Shown here piece by piece: positions 10,069 through 18,647 of a DNA stretch of 40,379 nt. The notes beneath the pieces are model-generated. The model was not told the DNA's origin and searched no databases. It was given only the letters and a program-made list of their open reading frames with translations. The position numbers and the translations under genes are program-made. Each line of letters begins with the position of its first letter. Positions within the stretch are counted from its first letter, which is position 1. This stretch comes from Planctomycetota bacterium (GTDB taxonomy: Bacteria > Planctomycetota > Phycisphaerae > SM23-33): NCBI GenBank assembly GCA_029553505.1, contig JAKPKY010000069.1:1-40379 (forward strand), given 5' to 3'.

Positions 10069-10794
10069 ATGAAACGCGCGGATAGCGGTTTCACCCTGAT
10101 CGAACTGCTCGTCGTCATCGCCATCCTGGCGCTGCTGGTGAGCATCCTGTTGCCGTCGCTCCAGCAGGCGCGGAACCTGGCGCGGTCGGTGGTCTGCGTG
10201 AGCAATCTCCGCAATCTCCAGGTCGCCAACCAGTATTACGCCGCCGACTGGGACGGGGCGTACGCGCCCGATTTCATCGGCGTGTCCATGGCCAGGAAAT
10301 GGTACTCCACGCTGGACTTCCGCAAGTACATGGGCCTGGAATACGTCTCGCCCCCGGCGGGCGGAACGCGCTGGCCGGCGGACAAGCTCTGCCCGATGAG
10401 CGAGTACGGCTTGGGGGACGTGACGGTCGATGGCGTCAAGCCCGGAAAATTTTACGGGTACAACATGACGGGGTTGACCAGCATCATGCCCCAGAGCGGG
10501 ACCTATCGAGGCGTGAAGCAGTCGGACATCCGCCTGCCTGCGGAAAACCTGGCCTGGGCCGACGGCCTCGACTGGCAGGTCTGGATCAACAGCGCCGACC
10601 TCTACATCGACGATTTCCACATCGTCACCACCGGAATGGTCTCCTACCGCCATCGGGAGGGGCTGAACCTCGTCTATTTCGACGGGCACGCGGGGTACCT
10701 GCCCCAGGCGGCCGTGATCCCCAAGCCCGGAACGATGACCAATCCCGCCCTGAACCCGTTGTGGTACTTCTACCAGCCCGGCGCGGGAATGTGA
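10069..10794 (+). CDS. Prepilin-like protein with N-terminal methylation motif
   Basis: The start at 10069 follows GGAAGGAG. The 241-residue product begins [20 protein letters not shown], the type IV prepilin/pseudopilin motif: cleavage after G, F as methylated first residue, E at +5, then a long hydrophobic helix. The body ends with [20 protein letters not shown], the H...GLN..(F)DGH motif of the expanded prepilin-like families of Planctomycetota, Lentisphaerae and Verrucomicrobia. Such proteins are processed by a prepilin peptidase and placed in the envelope; many are encoded beside glycosidases and sulfatases. It lies 41 bp after the GH2 gene, suggesting one transcript and a link to glycan processing. 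The exact function is unknown. Confidence 0.88.
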   Translation: MKRADSGFTLIELLVVIAILALLVSILLPSLQQARNLARSVVCVSNLRNLQVANQYYAADWDGAYAPDFIGVSMARKWYSTLDFRKYMGLEYVSPPAGGTRWPADKLCPMSEYGLGDVTVDGVKPGKFYGYNMTGLTSIMPQSGTYRGVKQSDIRLPAENLAWADGLDWQVWINSADLYIDDFHIVTTGMVSYRHREGLNLVYFDGHAGYLPQAAVIPKPGTMTNPALNPLWYFYQPGAGM

Positions 10795-10803
10795 GAGGGG
10801 AAG

Positions 10804-11673
10804 CTACGCCCTGGCCGGCGGCACGAGCGCCACGACCTGTCCCGGCGGCACGTCGACCAGCTGCCCATCGACGTTCACCGTCACCGCCAGCGCGCTGGGG
10901 TTGAACGCCGTGCGCCGGTTCGCGCCGACCACCAGCCGCTGCCGCGCCGCGTGGTAGTCCCACAGCTCGATGTTGGTGCAGTACCACACGTCGGGCTTGC
11001 CCGCCAGCGGGGCGAAGAGCTTCTCCAGCCGGTCCCAGCAGTTGGCGCGGTCGAATTCGTAGCTGTGCCCCCAGACGAAGAACAACCCGTTTTGGCGCGG
11101 GTTGCCGTAGTACGTTTCCCAGCGCTGCGGCAGGGGGGCGGGGGAGTCGGCGAACATGTGCATGGTGGCCGGCCAGGCCAGCGGCTCGTCCACGGGAAAG
11201 CAGTTCGGCGTCGCCTCGGTCGTGCGGCTGTAGACGATGCCCATCGCCCGCAGCAGGTCGATGAACGCCCGGTTGTACCGCCCGAAGGGATACGCCATCC
11301 CCCGGACGGGGTATCCCACGAGGTCTTCGAGCGCCTGGCGGTCCTCCAGCACCTCGGCCGCGAGCTGGATGGGCGTCAGCAGCAGCGGCTGGGGGTGCGT
11401 CGCCATGTGGAGGGCCACCTCGTGCCCGGCGTACCGATCGGCCACCTCGCACGCGTCCAGGTGGCCCTTGCCGTCCCTCGGCGCGGGCTTTCCGGTGCGC
11501 GCCAGGGACCGCGAGTTCAGGTTGAAGGTTCCCTTGAGCCCCCAGGCGTTGAAGGCCTCGACGATCCGGCGGTCGAACACGAGCCCGTCATCCCAGCTGG
11601 TGGTGACGGCGATCCGCTTTCCGCGGGGGAACAGGGGAATCTCGACCTTCTTTGGCGCGGGTTGGTCCTGCAT
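10804..11673 (-). CDS. Polysaccharide deacetylase (NodB domain)
   Basis: The 289-residue product has NodB motif 1 (TTSWDDG, D28-D29), motif 2 H-x3-H (H89-MAT-H93, ALHMATH) and motif 3 (MAYPFGRYN, near 125-133). In this CE4 family the first Asp is the base and Asp-His-His bind the metal; the enzymes remove N- or O-acetyl groups from glycans. No signal peptide is visible, so it appears cytoplasmic or exported in another way. The gene converges on the prepilin-like gene with 9 bp between stop codons, with no room for a separate terminator. AGG stands 6 nt before its ATG. It fits the carbohydrate locus, but is on the other strand and may be controlled separately. Confidence 0.87.
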   Translation of the reverse strand: MQDQPAPKKVEIPLFPRGKRIAVTTSWDDGLVFDRRIVEAFNAWGLKGTFNLNSRSLARTGKPAPRDGKGHLDACEVADRYAGHEVALHMATHPQPLLLTPIQLAAEVLEDRQALEDLVGYPVRGMAYPFGRYNRAFIDLLRAMGIVYSRTTEATPNCFPVDEPLAWPATMHMFADSPAPLPQRWETYYGNPRQNGLFFVWGHSYEFDRANCWDRLEKLFAPLAGKPDVWYCTNIELWDYHAARQRLVVGANRRTAFNPSALAVTVNVDGQLVDVPPGQVVALVPPARA

Positions 11674-11799
11674 GGAAAACCTCCGTGGCGGCGGGCCTTT
11701 CGCCCCAGCCGCCTTCGCGAATCAGGCCGGAAATTCTACAACCCGCCAAGGGGCGATGCATCTTTTTTCGCGACGGCGCGGTGAAGGAACGGAAAGGGC

Positions 11800-11841
11800 A
11801 ATGACCAATAACTAATGACCAATGTCTAATGACGAAGGCCT
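11800..11841. repeat. Heptad repeat array, AATGACC type
   Basis: Six consecutive 7-mers keep exact phase: AATGACC, AATAACT, AATGACC, AATGTCT, AATGACG, AAGGCCT. The 7-bp period cannot be coding. It sits in the 430-bp gap between divergent genes; the rest of that gap (11674-12105) shows no gene and no convincing promoter. Confidence 0.8.
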
Positions 11842-12105
11842 GAGGTCGATGCCATCTGACGGCATGGGGCGCTGCGAGCGGCGTCGTTTTCCGCGCCGAA
11901 CTTCCGCAGGCGGAATCACTTGACGCCCACAGGCCGCAGACTTACGGTATCGCCATATCGGGAGGCGGGGCACGATGGACGAAACCTGCGATTCTTCGAT
12001 TCGTCACGTCAACGGCTGGGCAGTCAGCCGAAAATCGAAACAAAACGTTCTCTCTCAACAATATCGCAATTTTTCGGATCTGGTTTGCTCACAAGGAGCC
12101 CCCCC

Positions 12106-13269
12106 ATGACTTCTGAACCCGTGTCGCCGGACACGAAACCGCCGCTTGCGAGACAGATTTTCAAGGGAGTTCTGCTGATCCTGTTGGCGGCGTGGTTATG
12201 CCTGGGTGCCTGGGCGGAGATACCCCATCCATATGAGGTCACCCACCAGTCGGGAAACCAGGTTTCCACGACGATCGAGCCGGCCCGGGCCATGACGGCC
12301 GGCGAAACGGTTGTGGTCTGGTCGCTGGCGGGCGTTGCGTCCCTTCTGCTGGTTTGCGGCGTCGCCTTGGCGGCCGGCGGGGCAAAGGTTCAGAAACTCG
12401 CGGCACGGGCGGGCCTGGGCCCGATTCCGGAGACCGTGCGCAAGGACATTGGGACGGCGCTGCTGGTGCTCGTGATGCGCCTGGCGGCCTTCTGGCGGCT
12501 GGGCCTCGGCGCCTATCTGTACTTCCTGGACGGAAAGACGCCTCGCAGTCATTTCCACTTCCTCCTGTTCTTCTGGGTAGGGGGGCTGGCGATGCTCGCG
12601 TTGAGCCTGTACGTGGCCCGTCGCCGCCCATGGTCGTTATGGGTCACCGCCGCCTTGTCGGCCGGGTTGTCCTTGCCCGTCCTGGCGGAGCGTTGGGAAT
12701 TCCTGAACTGGTTTCTCCACCAGTCGCTTCTCAGCGGCGTGGCGATTGCCGATTGGGTCCTGAACGGCCTGCTGTTGCTTCTGTCCGTTTCCGTCTTGGT
12801 TCTCCAGTGGCGACGGCAGGAGAACGCGCCGGGAAATCGGTTCCGGCTGGCGGTTCCGGCTGTCGGGTTTCTGCTCGTGCTGGCCGGCGCGGCGACGGCG
12901 CTGTTCCTGACGCGCCCGGCGAGCTGGTATCTTGGCCGCTGGACGCTGGACGACGGTCAGTCCGATACGCGTCAGGTGGGCGGCGCCGTTTTCAAGGCGC
13001 CGTGGATGCTGGAGTTTTCTCCGGAAACGGTCGTGCTTCGCTACGGCTCCCGAAGCGATCCGCTGGTTGCCGTCTACCGCGTCAAGGAGCGCCGCGTGGA
13101 CGCGCCCAGCGGAACCTTTCTGATTGAAGCCGAATGCGACACGCCGGATCCCCGGATATCGCCTGAGCGTCGGTTCTCTTTCCAGAAGGAAGGAACCCGC
13201 CTGCGGGCGGTCGATCCGCAAGGCGACCAGTGGCAAAAAGCGGCAATCTACAATCGGATGGTGGAATAG
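12106..13269 (+). CDS. Polytopic membrane protein with C-terminal YLGRW beta domain
   Basis: I do not recognise this family. The ATG at 12106 is chosen for AAGGAG at 12093-12098; longer in-frame starts lack such a site. Of 387 residues, about the first 270 carry six or seven hydrophobic segments (for example IFKGVLLILLAAWLCLGAW and VVVWSLAGVASLLLVCGVAL). The last 110 residues are soluble, starting WYLGRWTLDDGQ and rich in alternating strand patterns, like a small lipocalin-type barrel. The following gene carries a similar YLGRW segment, and the two are 32 bp apart, so they probably act together in the envelope. Function unknown. Confidence 0.6.
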   Translation: MTSEPVSPDTKPPLARQIFKGVLLILLAAWLCLGAWAEIPHPYEVTHQSGNQVSTTIEPARAMTAGETVVVWSLAGVASLLLVCGVALAAGGAKVQKLAARAGLGPIPETVRKDIGTALLVLVMRLAAFWRLGLGAYLYFLDGKTPRSHFHFLLFFWVGGLAMLALSLYVARRRPWSLWVTAALSAGLSLPVLAERWEFLNWFLHQSLLSGVAIADWVLNGLLLLLSVSVLVLQWRRQENAPGNRFRLAVPAVGFLLVLAGAATALFLTRPASWYLGRWTLDDGQSDTRQVGGAVFKAPWMLEFSPETVVLRYGSRSDPLVAVYRVKERRVDAPSGTFLIEAECDTPDPRISPERRFSFQKEGTRLRAVDPQGDQWQKAAIYNRMVE

Positions 13270-13301
13270 GGCGCTCCGTTCCCTACAAAGGAGAGAATCG
13301 G

Positions 13302-14939
13302 ATGATTCGTTACCCCTGTCCCCAATGCGGCGCGCAACTGGAAAGTCCCGCGAGCCTGGCCGGCCGGTCGGACGCCTGTCCGGTGTGCGGGACGGTCTGT
13401 GAGGTTCCCGCGACGGCCAGCCGGAAGCCCGTGATTGTCGCGTGCGTCCTGTCGGCCGTCGTGGCGGCGGGCGTCGCCGTGGCGGTGGTCCTGCTCACGC
13501 GTCCGCCGGCGGCGCCCGTGCCGCAGGCAACCCCCGCTCCGCAGGCGAACCCCGCCCCCGCCCCGGCTGTGCAAGGGGAATCCCCGTCCGCCGCCCGTCC
13601 GGCGGACGCCGCCAAGCCCGCGCCGCCCCAGACGCCCGTTCCCGCCCTGAAGGACTACCTGGGCCGGTGGGTCGGGCAGTTCGGCGACCTGCGCGTTGCC
13701 TTGACCGTCCGGCCGGGCGGAACCGCCACGGTGGATTGGCAGGACAACGGCGAGACTCCCGAAGGTTTCGTCTACACCAATCCCTACACGTACGATTCGC
13801 GGACGGGCACGGTCCGGCTCAAGGACGGACAGGCCATCCTGCGAGAGGACGGCACGCTGCGCCTGATCTGCCGCGATCCGCCGCTGAAGATCGACCATAC
13901 CCTTGCCCGGGCCCAGCCCACGCCGCCCGCGGTCGCCAGGAAACCTGTCCCGGCCGCGCCTCCTCCCGCCGCCCGGCCGGACAACCCCCCGGCGCCGGCC
14001 CCAGCGCCGGCCGTTGTACCCGCCGTTGCGCCCGCCGTCGCCCTGGTGGGCGACAACCGGGTCCGCGTCATGCAGCCGGATGGAGGCTGGCCGAAGTCCG
14101 AGTGGGCCTCGCTCCGGATCAGCCTGTTGAAGTCGGACCATGTCGGGCACGACGAACACCACATGCTCGTCTGGGGCGAGAAATTCAACGAGTTGTCGAT
14201 CGCCGTGGGCATGACCCGCGCGATGGGCCGCAAGATGGGGGCCACCCGGAACAAATACGGCGACCTGGAAGTGCTCTCCGCCCGGACGCCCGTGAAGAAA
14301 GACGGCGTGATTGTCTGCGGGTTCCTGAACCGCAAGCAGGCAGGGGACGAGTCGCTCCGCGTCGGGACGGTCCTGGCGTATTTCTCGCTCGAGGACTGGA
14401 TGGACGAGCAGGGAAACGTCGTCCTGCAACTGCCGGACGATTATTGGGACGGAAGCGGTCAGGCCAGGATTTTCCTTTGCGACGAAAAGGAAAAGGTCCT
14501 GGCGACGCACCTGCTGACGATTCCGGCGGCGAAGGCTGCCTCTCCGGTGACGCCGGCTGTGACGGAGAAAACACCGCCCGCCGTCGCCGAAAAATCCCCC
14601 GAAATCCTCAAACTGGAAGACAACCTGAAGCGCGTGCCGGTGGAATTTCTCGCCGTGTACCGCGAGGCCTCGCGCATTCTCCAGGCCGAAGGCAAGGACG
14701 GTTCGTACACCTATGCGCCGAGCCGCAACCGCCCGGACCTCGAGATCCGCCTGCCGGCCCCGCCGCCCGCGGAGGTCCTGCCGCTGATCGAGTCTCGCCT
14801 GAAGGAGTTCCGGGCGGGCCAGGCCCCGGACTACGTCCTGGCGGTCTGGGCCGGCAGGGGCGACAAGCCGGATTCCACGGCAGTGCATGCGGGCGACGTC
14901 TGGAAACGGGCCGTGGCAAAAGTCTACGGGCGCAATTGA
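13302..14939 (+). CDS. Zinc-ribbon, single-pass membrane protein with Pro/Ala linkers
   Basis: The ATG at 13302 follows AAAGGAG. The 545-residue protein starts with a four-Cys zinc ribbon (YPCPQCG...CPVCG, residues 3-30), then one membrane helix (about 47-68), then a Pro/Ala-rich linker. A beta segment YLGRWVGQFGDLRVALTVRP resembles the C-terminal domain of the preceding gene. After a second Pro/Ala linker comes a domain with HDEHHMLVWGEKFNEL, and a final segment similar to small helical domains with LPAPPPAEVLPLIESRL. Zinc-ribbon plus helix proteins are common in Planctomycetota and mostly uncharacterised. It is likely co-transcribed with the upstream gene. REP hairpins follow directly. Confidence 0.6.
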   Translation: MIRYPCPQCGAQLESPASLAGRSDACPVCGTVCEVPATASRKPVIVACVLSAVVAAGVAVAVVLLTRPPAAPVPQATPAPQANPAPAPAVQGESPSAARPADAAKPAPPQTPVPALKDYLGRWVGQFGDLRVALTVRPGGTATVDWQDNGETPEGFVYTNPYTYDSRTGTVRLKDGQAILREDGTLRLICRDPPLKIDHTLARAQPTPPAVARKPVPAAPPPAARPDNPPAPAPAPAVVPAVAPAVALVGDNRVRVMQPDGGWPKSEWASLRISLLKSDHVGHDEHHMLVWGEKFNELSIAVGMTRAMGRKMGATRNKYGDLEVLSARTPVKKDGVIVCGFLNRKQAGDESLRVGTVLAYFSLEDWMDEQGNVVLQLPDDYWDGSGQARIFLCDEKEKVLATHLLTIPAAKAASPVTPAVTEKTPPAVAEKSPEILKLEDNLKRVPVEFLAVYREASRILQAEGKDGSYTYAPSRNRPDLEIRLPAPPPAEVLPLIESRLKEFRAGQAPDYVLAVWAGRGDKPDSTAVHAGDVWKRAVAKVYGRN

Positions 14940-14958
14940 TCGCGGCGGATTTGCTGTT

Positions 14959-15054
14959 CTCCGCTTGACCGCGGGGGCTTGTAAAAACAGCGGGTCAATT
15001 ACGGCGAGACAAAAACGACAAGCCCCCTGCGTGAGCAGGGGGACGAATGCGGCG
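14959..15054. repeat. REP/BIME hairpins left of the RAYT gene
   Basis: A REP at 14959-14988 (CTCCGCTTGACCGCGGGGG followed by CTTGTAAAAAC) is followed in the opposite sense by ACAAGCCCCCTGCGTGAGC with an 8-bp perfect stem CCCCCTGC/GCAGGGGG around GTGA (15023-15042) and the tail ACGAATGCGGCG. The same sequences recur on the right of the transposase gene and again at 20.7 kb. The hairpins may also end transcription of the preceding gene. Confidence 0.82.
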
Positions 15055-15084
15055 TGATTGTGGAATGCCATAAGGACGGCGGCC

Positions 15085-15573
15085 ATGAGCGAACCGCTTG
15101 CCTATTTACTCACGTGGACGACCTACGGAACTTGGTTGCCTGGCGATGCACGCGGATGGGTGGACCGCCATCGCAGGCACGGCGAGATCGTCGATCCCCC
15201 TGACGCGCTTCGGGAAAATCGGGCGAAGGCAAGAATGACGGAGGACGCGGTGATTCTGGATGTGCCCGTTCGCCATGCCGCCGATGAGGCCATCCGGACG
15301 GTCTGCCAATACAAGGAATGGTTTGTTCACGCCTTGGAGGTGCGTTCCAATCACGTTCATATTGTGGTTTCAGCCGGCGACGTTTCGCCGGGGGAAGTGA
15401 TGAGAGCGCTGAAGGCCTATGCGACACGGGCGATGAATGCTTTGTGTCAGACGAAGCCTCGTCGGCATTGGTGGACGAGGGACGGAAGCAAGCGATATTT
15501 GAATACGGAACAATCCCTTCATGCTGCGATCGAGTACGTTCTTCATCAGGATGTTTCGTGGCGGAAGGAATGA
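15085..15573 (+). CDS. REP-associated tyrosine transposase (RAYT), IS200/Y1-like
   Basis: The start at 15085 follows AAGGA. The 162-residue protein opens YLLTWTTYGTWLPGDARGW, typical of the TnpA_REP group. The HUH metal-binding motif is H90-V91-H92 in RSNHVHIVV, and Y151 in AAIEYVLHQ is the likely nucleophile. These single-domain Y1 enzymes nick and join single-stranded DNA at hairpins and are thought to spread REP sequences. There is no TnpB partner and no inverted-repeat ends, as expected for a domesticated RAYT. REP hairpins lie on both sides (14959-15054 and 15600-15740), which is the classical REPtron arrangement. The gene looks intact, so it could still be active. Confidence 0.88.
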   Translation: MSEPLAYLLTWTTYGTWLPGDARGWVDRHRRHGEIVDPPDALRENRAKARMTEDAVILDVPVRHAADEAIRTVCQYKEWFVHALEVRSNHVHIVVSAGDVSPGEVMRALKAYATRAMNALCQTKPRRHWWTRDGSKRYLNTEQSLHAAIEYVLHQDVSWRKE

Positions 15574-15599
15574 ACGCATATTGACCATTTGCGACGGGG

Positions 15600-15692
15600 G
15601 TTTTTACAAGCCCCCTGCGTGAGCAGGGGGTCGAATGTGGCGCAACGAAAAACAGCAGGAACCCCCGCGTAACCGCGGGGGCTTGTAAAAAC
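15600..15692. repeat. BIME: two inverted REPs right of the RAYT gene
   Basis: The element begins GTTTTTACAAGCCCCC and ends GGGGGCTTGTAAAAAC, a perfect 16-bp inverted repeat. Inside are two hairpins: CCCCCTGC-GTGA-GCAGGGGG (15611-15630) and CCCCCGCG-TAAC-CGCGGGGG (15662-15681), separated by GTCGAATGTGGCGCAACG and a short spacer. It lies between the convergent RAYT and topA genes, where such hairpins often serve as bidirectional transcript ends. Confidence 0.88.
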
Positions 15693-15702
15693 ACCAAGAA
15701 AC

Positions 15703-15740
15703 GGCAGGAACCCCCGCTTTACAGCGGGGGCTTGTAAAAC
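15703..15740. repeat. Single REP
   Basis: GGCAGGAA is followed by the hairpin CCCCCGCT-TTAC-AGCGGGGG (15711-15730) and CTTGTAAAAC. The loop-side bases differ from the neighbouring REP (CCCCCGCG/CGCGGGGG) in a compensated way: both arms changed, so pairing is kept. That argues for selection on structure. Confidence 0.85.
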
Positions 15741-15780
15741 AGGGGACAGGCGGGACGCCAGTCCTGCGACGAAACAATTG

Positions 15781-15804
15781 CTCTGCGCCTCTGCGTCTCC
15801 GCGG
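15781..15804. repeat. Short period-8 repeat, CTCTGCG type
   Basis: Three consecutive 8-mers: CTCTGCGC, CTCTGCGT, CTCCGCGG. The same wording recurs at 25941-25967 and 26131-26157, so this is a dispersed repeat type. It lies just past the topA stop codon. Confidence 0.65.
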
Positions 15805-15824
15805 CCATCGTTTCGGGGTATTCC

Positions 15825-18455
15825 CTACGCCGTTTCTTCCGGCGTGTCGGGGGTTTCGTCGTCGGCTGAGGCGGCGGGTTCGGCGCCGGCTGGTTCGCCC
15901 AGGGCGCGGGGTTTTTCCTGCTCGGCCACGTCGGACCCGTCCAGGTGCTTCAGGGCGGAAACGGGATTGGCCTTTTCGTGGTTCATCAGGAGCAGTTCGA
16001 GGGCCTTGCGTTTCTCTTCGTCCAGGCCGGTCCAGGCCGCGCGCCCCCGGCACTTGGGGAACTTCGAGCAGCTCAGCCAGGGCCCGCGCCGCGACCGGCG
16101 GAGGTTCATGTTCGCGCCGCACTTGGGGCAGGGCACGTCCACCTCCAGCGCCGGCGGCGTGGGGTGTTTTATAAAACCCTTGCGGTCGAGGTTGACCACG
16201 CCCTTGCAGTCGGGGTACTTCTCGCAGCTCAGGAACGGCCCGAACCGCCCGCGCCGCAGCACCATCGGCCCGGAGCAGTTCGGGCAGGCCAGGTCCACGT
16301 GGACGGCTTCGATTTTCTTTCCGTCCTTGTCCACCGGGTGCGTCTGCTTGCAGTCGGGGTATCCGGTGCAGGCGAGGTATCGCCCGTTGCGGCTGAAGCG
16401 GTAGACCATCGGCTTGCCGCACTCGGGGCAGGTGTATTCGCTGGGGCTGGTCTCGGCGCGGGCGTGGGTCATCTCCTCGCCGGCGCGGACGAGCCGCTCG
16501 TGGAAGGGCCCGTAGAACTCGCGGAGCAGGCGCACCCAGTCGGCGTGCGTTTCCTCGACCTGGTCGAGGCGGTCTTCCAGGTCGGCGGTGAATCGCACGT
16601 CGAAGACGACGGGGAAGGCCTTGACCAGTTTCTCGGTGACGACGATGCCGAGGTCCGTCGGGTGGAACGCGCGTTCGAGGAGTCGGACGTACTCGCGGTC
16701 CTGGATGGTCTGGATGATGGAGGCGTAGGTGCTGGGCCGGCCGATGCCGTCGGCCTCCAGCGCCTTGACGAGCGAGGTCTCGGTGTATCGCGGCGGCGCC
16801 TGGGTGAAGTGCTGCGTCGGCAGCAGCTCGACCGGCGCGACGCGCCCGCCGGTTTGCAGCGGCGGGAGGATCTGCTCGCCGCTGGAGGGCACTCCGGCGA
16901 CCTTGAGGAACCCGTCGAAGGCGAGGGTGCGTCCCAGGGCGCGGAAGACTCCCCGCCCGGCCGGCGTGTCGGCGAGAATGTCGGCCTCGGTGACCTTCCA
17001 GACCGCGGGCGGCATCTGGCAGGAGACGAAGCGCGTCCAGATCAGTTCGTAGAGCTTGTATTGCTCGTCGCTCAGCGCGCCGCGGACGTCCTGCGGGCGG
17101 CGGGCGGCGTCGGTGGGGCGGATGGCTTCGTGGGCCTCCTGCGCCCGCTCCGACGAGGAGTAGAAGTTCGGCTTCTCGGGCACGTACTTCGGGCCCCATG
17201 TGGCGTCGATGAGCTTGCGGACGTGGGCGACCGCCTCGGCCGACAGGTGCCGGCTGTCCGTTCGCATGTAGGTGATCAGGCCGACGCTGCCCTCGCCGGG
17301 AAGTTCCACGCCCTCGTAGAGCTGCTGGGCGATGCGCATGGTGCGGCTGGCGGAGAACCGCAACTGCACGGAGGCCGCCTGCTGGAGCGAGGCGGTGGTG
17401 AACGGGGCGTACGGGCGCGAGCGGGTCTCGCGCTGCTTGATGTCACCGAGGACGAACGGCGGGGCGTCGTCGCCGGGCCGGCCGACCACCGTCGCGCGGT
17501 TGCGGGCCAGGCCCTTGCCCTTGGGGTCCTCGGCGCGGTCGATCCGCTCAACGGACAGGCCCAGCGCGCGGGCGACCTCGAGCGCCTGGCGCTCGTCGTC
17601 GGGCTTGAACCGCTGGCCCTTCCACGTCGCCAGCTCCGCGCGGAACGCGCCGCGCTCGGCGAGGAACGCCTGCTGTCGGTCGCGCGTCGGGCCGTTTCCA
17701 CGCGCGTCGCGCGTGGCGAGCAGCGCCGCCCAGTCGGCGGAAAGGCTCGCCGCGCCGGCGAGATCGGGCGTGAACACGCCGCCGATCCGCCAGTATTCCT
17801 CCGGCTGGAACGCGTCGATCTCGCGCTCGCGCTCGACGATCAGGCGGACCGCGACGGTCTGCACGCGCCCTGCCGACAGGCCCCGCGCCACCTTGCGCCA
17901 CAGCAGCGGGCTGACCTCGTACCCGACGATGCGGTCGAGAATCCGCCGCGCCTGCTGCGCGTTGACCTTGTCCATGTCGATCTGGCGCGGATGCGCGAAA
18001 GCCTCGCGGATGGCGCCGGCAGTGATCTCGTTGAACAGCACGCGGCGGATTCGCTCCGCCGGCACGCCGAGGCTCTCGGCCAGGTGCCAGGCGATGGCCT
18101 CGCCCTCGCGGTCGAGGTCGGTCGCCAGGAACACTTCGGGACTGCGCCGCGCGATCTGCTTGAGTTCGGCCAGCACCTTTCGGCGTGAGGCCAGCGGCTC
18201 GTAGGTGGGCGTGAAGTCGTGCTCCAGATCGACGCCCATTTTGTTGCCGGGCAGGTCGCGCACGTGGCCCATCGACGCCTTGACGATGAAGTCGGTCCCG
18301 AGGTATCGGTTGATGGTCTTGGCCTTGGCGGGGGACTCGACGACGACCAGTTTTTTGCCTTCCGGAGCGCGAGAAGCGCGGACTTTTCGCTCTCCCGCAG
18401 TTCTTTTCGCGGGCGTGGGAGAACTTTTCTCGCTCTTTTTCGCCGCTTTCGCCAT
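15825..18455 (-). CDS. topA: DNA topoisomerase I (type IA)
   Basis: From the chosen ATG (18455) the protein has 876 residues, normal for the family. It relaxes negative supercoils by passing strands through a transient 5'-phosphotyrosine break. A Lys/Ala-rich N-terminal tail is followed by the TOPRIM domain: E40 in VVVESPAKAKTI and the acidic triad D113/D115/E117 in ATDLDREGEA. The catalytic Tyr is Y396 in GLITYMRTDS. The C-terminal third carries three four-Cys zinc ribbons (CPECG...C.GYPDC, CPNCS...CEKYPDC, CPKCG...CSKFPKC), then an acidic tail. A longer frame begins at a TTG at 18557, but this codon overlaps the likely -35 element, so it was rejected. A palindrome at 18498-18511 sits just after the predicted start of transcription. 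Confidence 0.97.
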   Translation of the reverse strand: MAKAAKKSEKSSPTPAKRTAGERKVRASRAPEGKKLVVVESPAKAKTINRYLGTDFIVKASMGHVRDLPGNKMGVDLEHDFTPTYEPLASRRKVLAELKQIARRSPEVFLATDLDREGEAIAWHLAESLGVPAERIRRVLFNEITAGAIREAFAHPRQIDMDKVNAQQARRILDRIVGYEVSPLLWRKVARGLSAGRVQTVAVRLIVEREREIDAFQPEEYWRIGGVFTPDLAGAASLSADWAALLATRDARGNGPTRDRQQAFLAERGAFRAELATWKGQRFKPDDERQALEVARALGLSVERIDRAEDPKGKGLARNRATVVGRPGDDAPPFVLGDIKQRETRSRPYAPFTTASLQQAASVQLRFSASRTMRIAQQLYEGVELPGEGSVGLITYMRTDSRHLSAEAVAHVRKLIDATWGPKYVPEKPNFYSSSERAQEAHEAIRPTDAARRPQDVRGALSDEQYKLYELIWTRFVSCQMPPAVWKVTEADILADTPAGRGVFRALGRTLAFDGFLKVAGVPSSGEQILPPLQTGGRVAPVELLPTQHFTQAPPRYTETSLVKALEADGIGRPSTYASIIQTIQDREYVRLLERAFHPTDLGIVVTEKLVKAFPVVFDVRFTADLEDRLDQVEETHADWVRLLREFYGPFHERLVRAGEEMTHARAETSPSEYTCPECGKPMVYRFSRNGRYLACTGYPDCKQTHPVDKDGKKIEAVHVDLACPNCSGPMVLRRGRFGPFLSCEKYPDCKGVVNLDRKGFIKHPTPPALEVDVPCPKCGANMNLRRSRRGPWLSCSKFPKCRGRAAWTGLDEEKRKALELLLMNHEKANPVSALKHLDGSDVAEQEKPRALGEPAGAEPAASADDETPDTPEETA

Positions 18456-18497
18456 GGGTTTTGCCTGCTTTTTCGCCGCACGGCCGGACACGCCGGC

Positions 18498-18511
18498 GCG
18501 AGATATCTCGC
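18498..18511. promoter_or_regulatory. Perfect 14-bp palindrome in the topA leader
   Basis: GCGAGATATCTCGC is fully symmetric. It lies 43 bp before the topA ATG and about 10-24 bp after the predicted transcription start, an operator-like place. No regulator can be named. Confidence 0.5.
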
Positions 18512-18527
18512 CGCCACGCGGGGCACC

Positions 18528-18557
18528 ATGATTCGTATGCGGCGGGCCGGTTGTCAA
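18528..18557 (-). promoter_or_regulatory. Putative topA promoter
   Basis: Reading the minus strand, TTGACA (18557-18552) and AATCAT (18533-18528) are 18 bp apart. The -35 is consensus, the -10 matches TATAAT at four of six. The expected start is near 18521, giving a leader of about 66 nt. Confidence 0.45.
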
Positions 18558-18647
18558 GCCCGCGCAGTGACTTTTTCGGACGGAAAGGGGGGCGAGATTG
18601 AGAAGAATTGGCGATTCCGCGGCCGGAGCCGCTTGGAAAACAAGAGG

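Noticed and set aside
15945-18188. Plus-strand open frame opposite topA
   Set aside because: Shadow of topA; composition rich in Val/Leu/Gly/Arg with no domain, no ribosome site.
18456-18557. Longer topA start at TTG 18557
   Set aside because: The codon overlaps the likely -35 element TTGACA, and the extra 34 residues are not typical; the ATG at 18455 fits the family.
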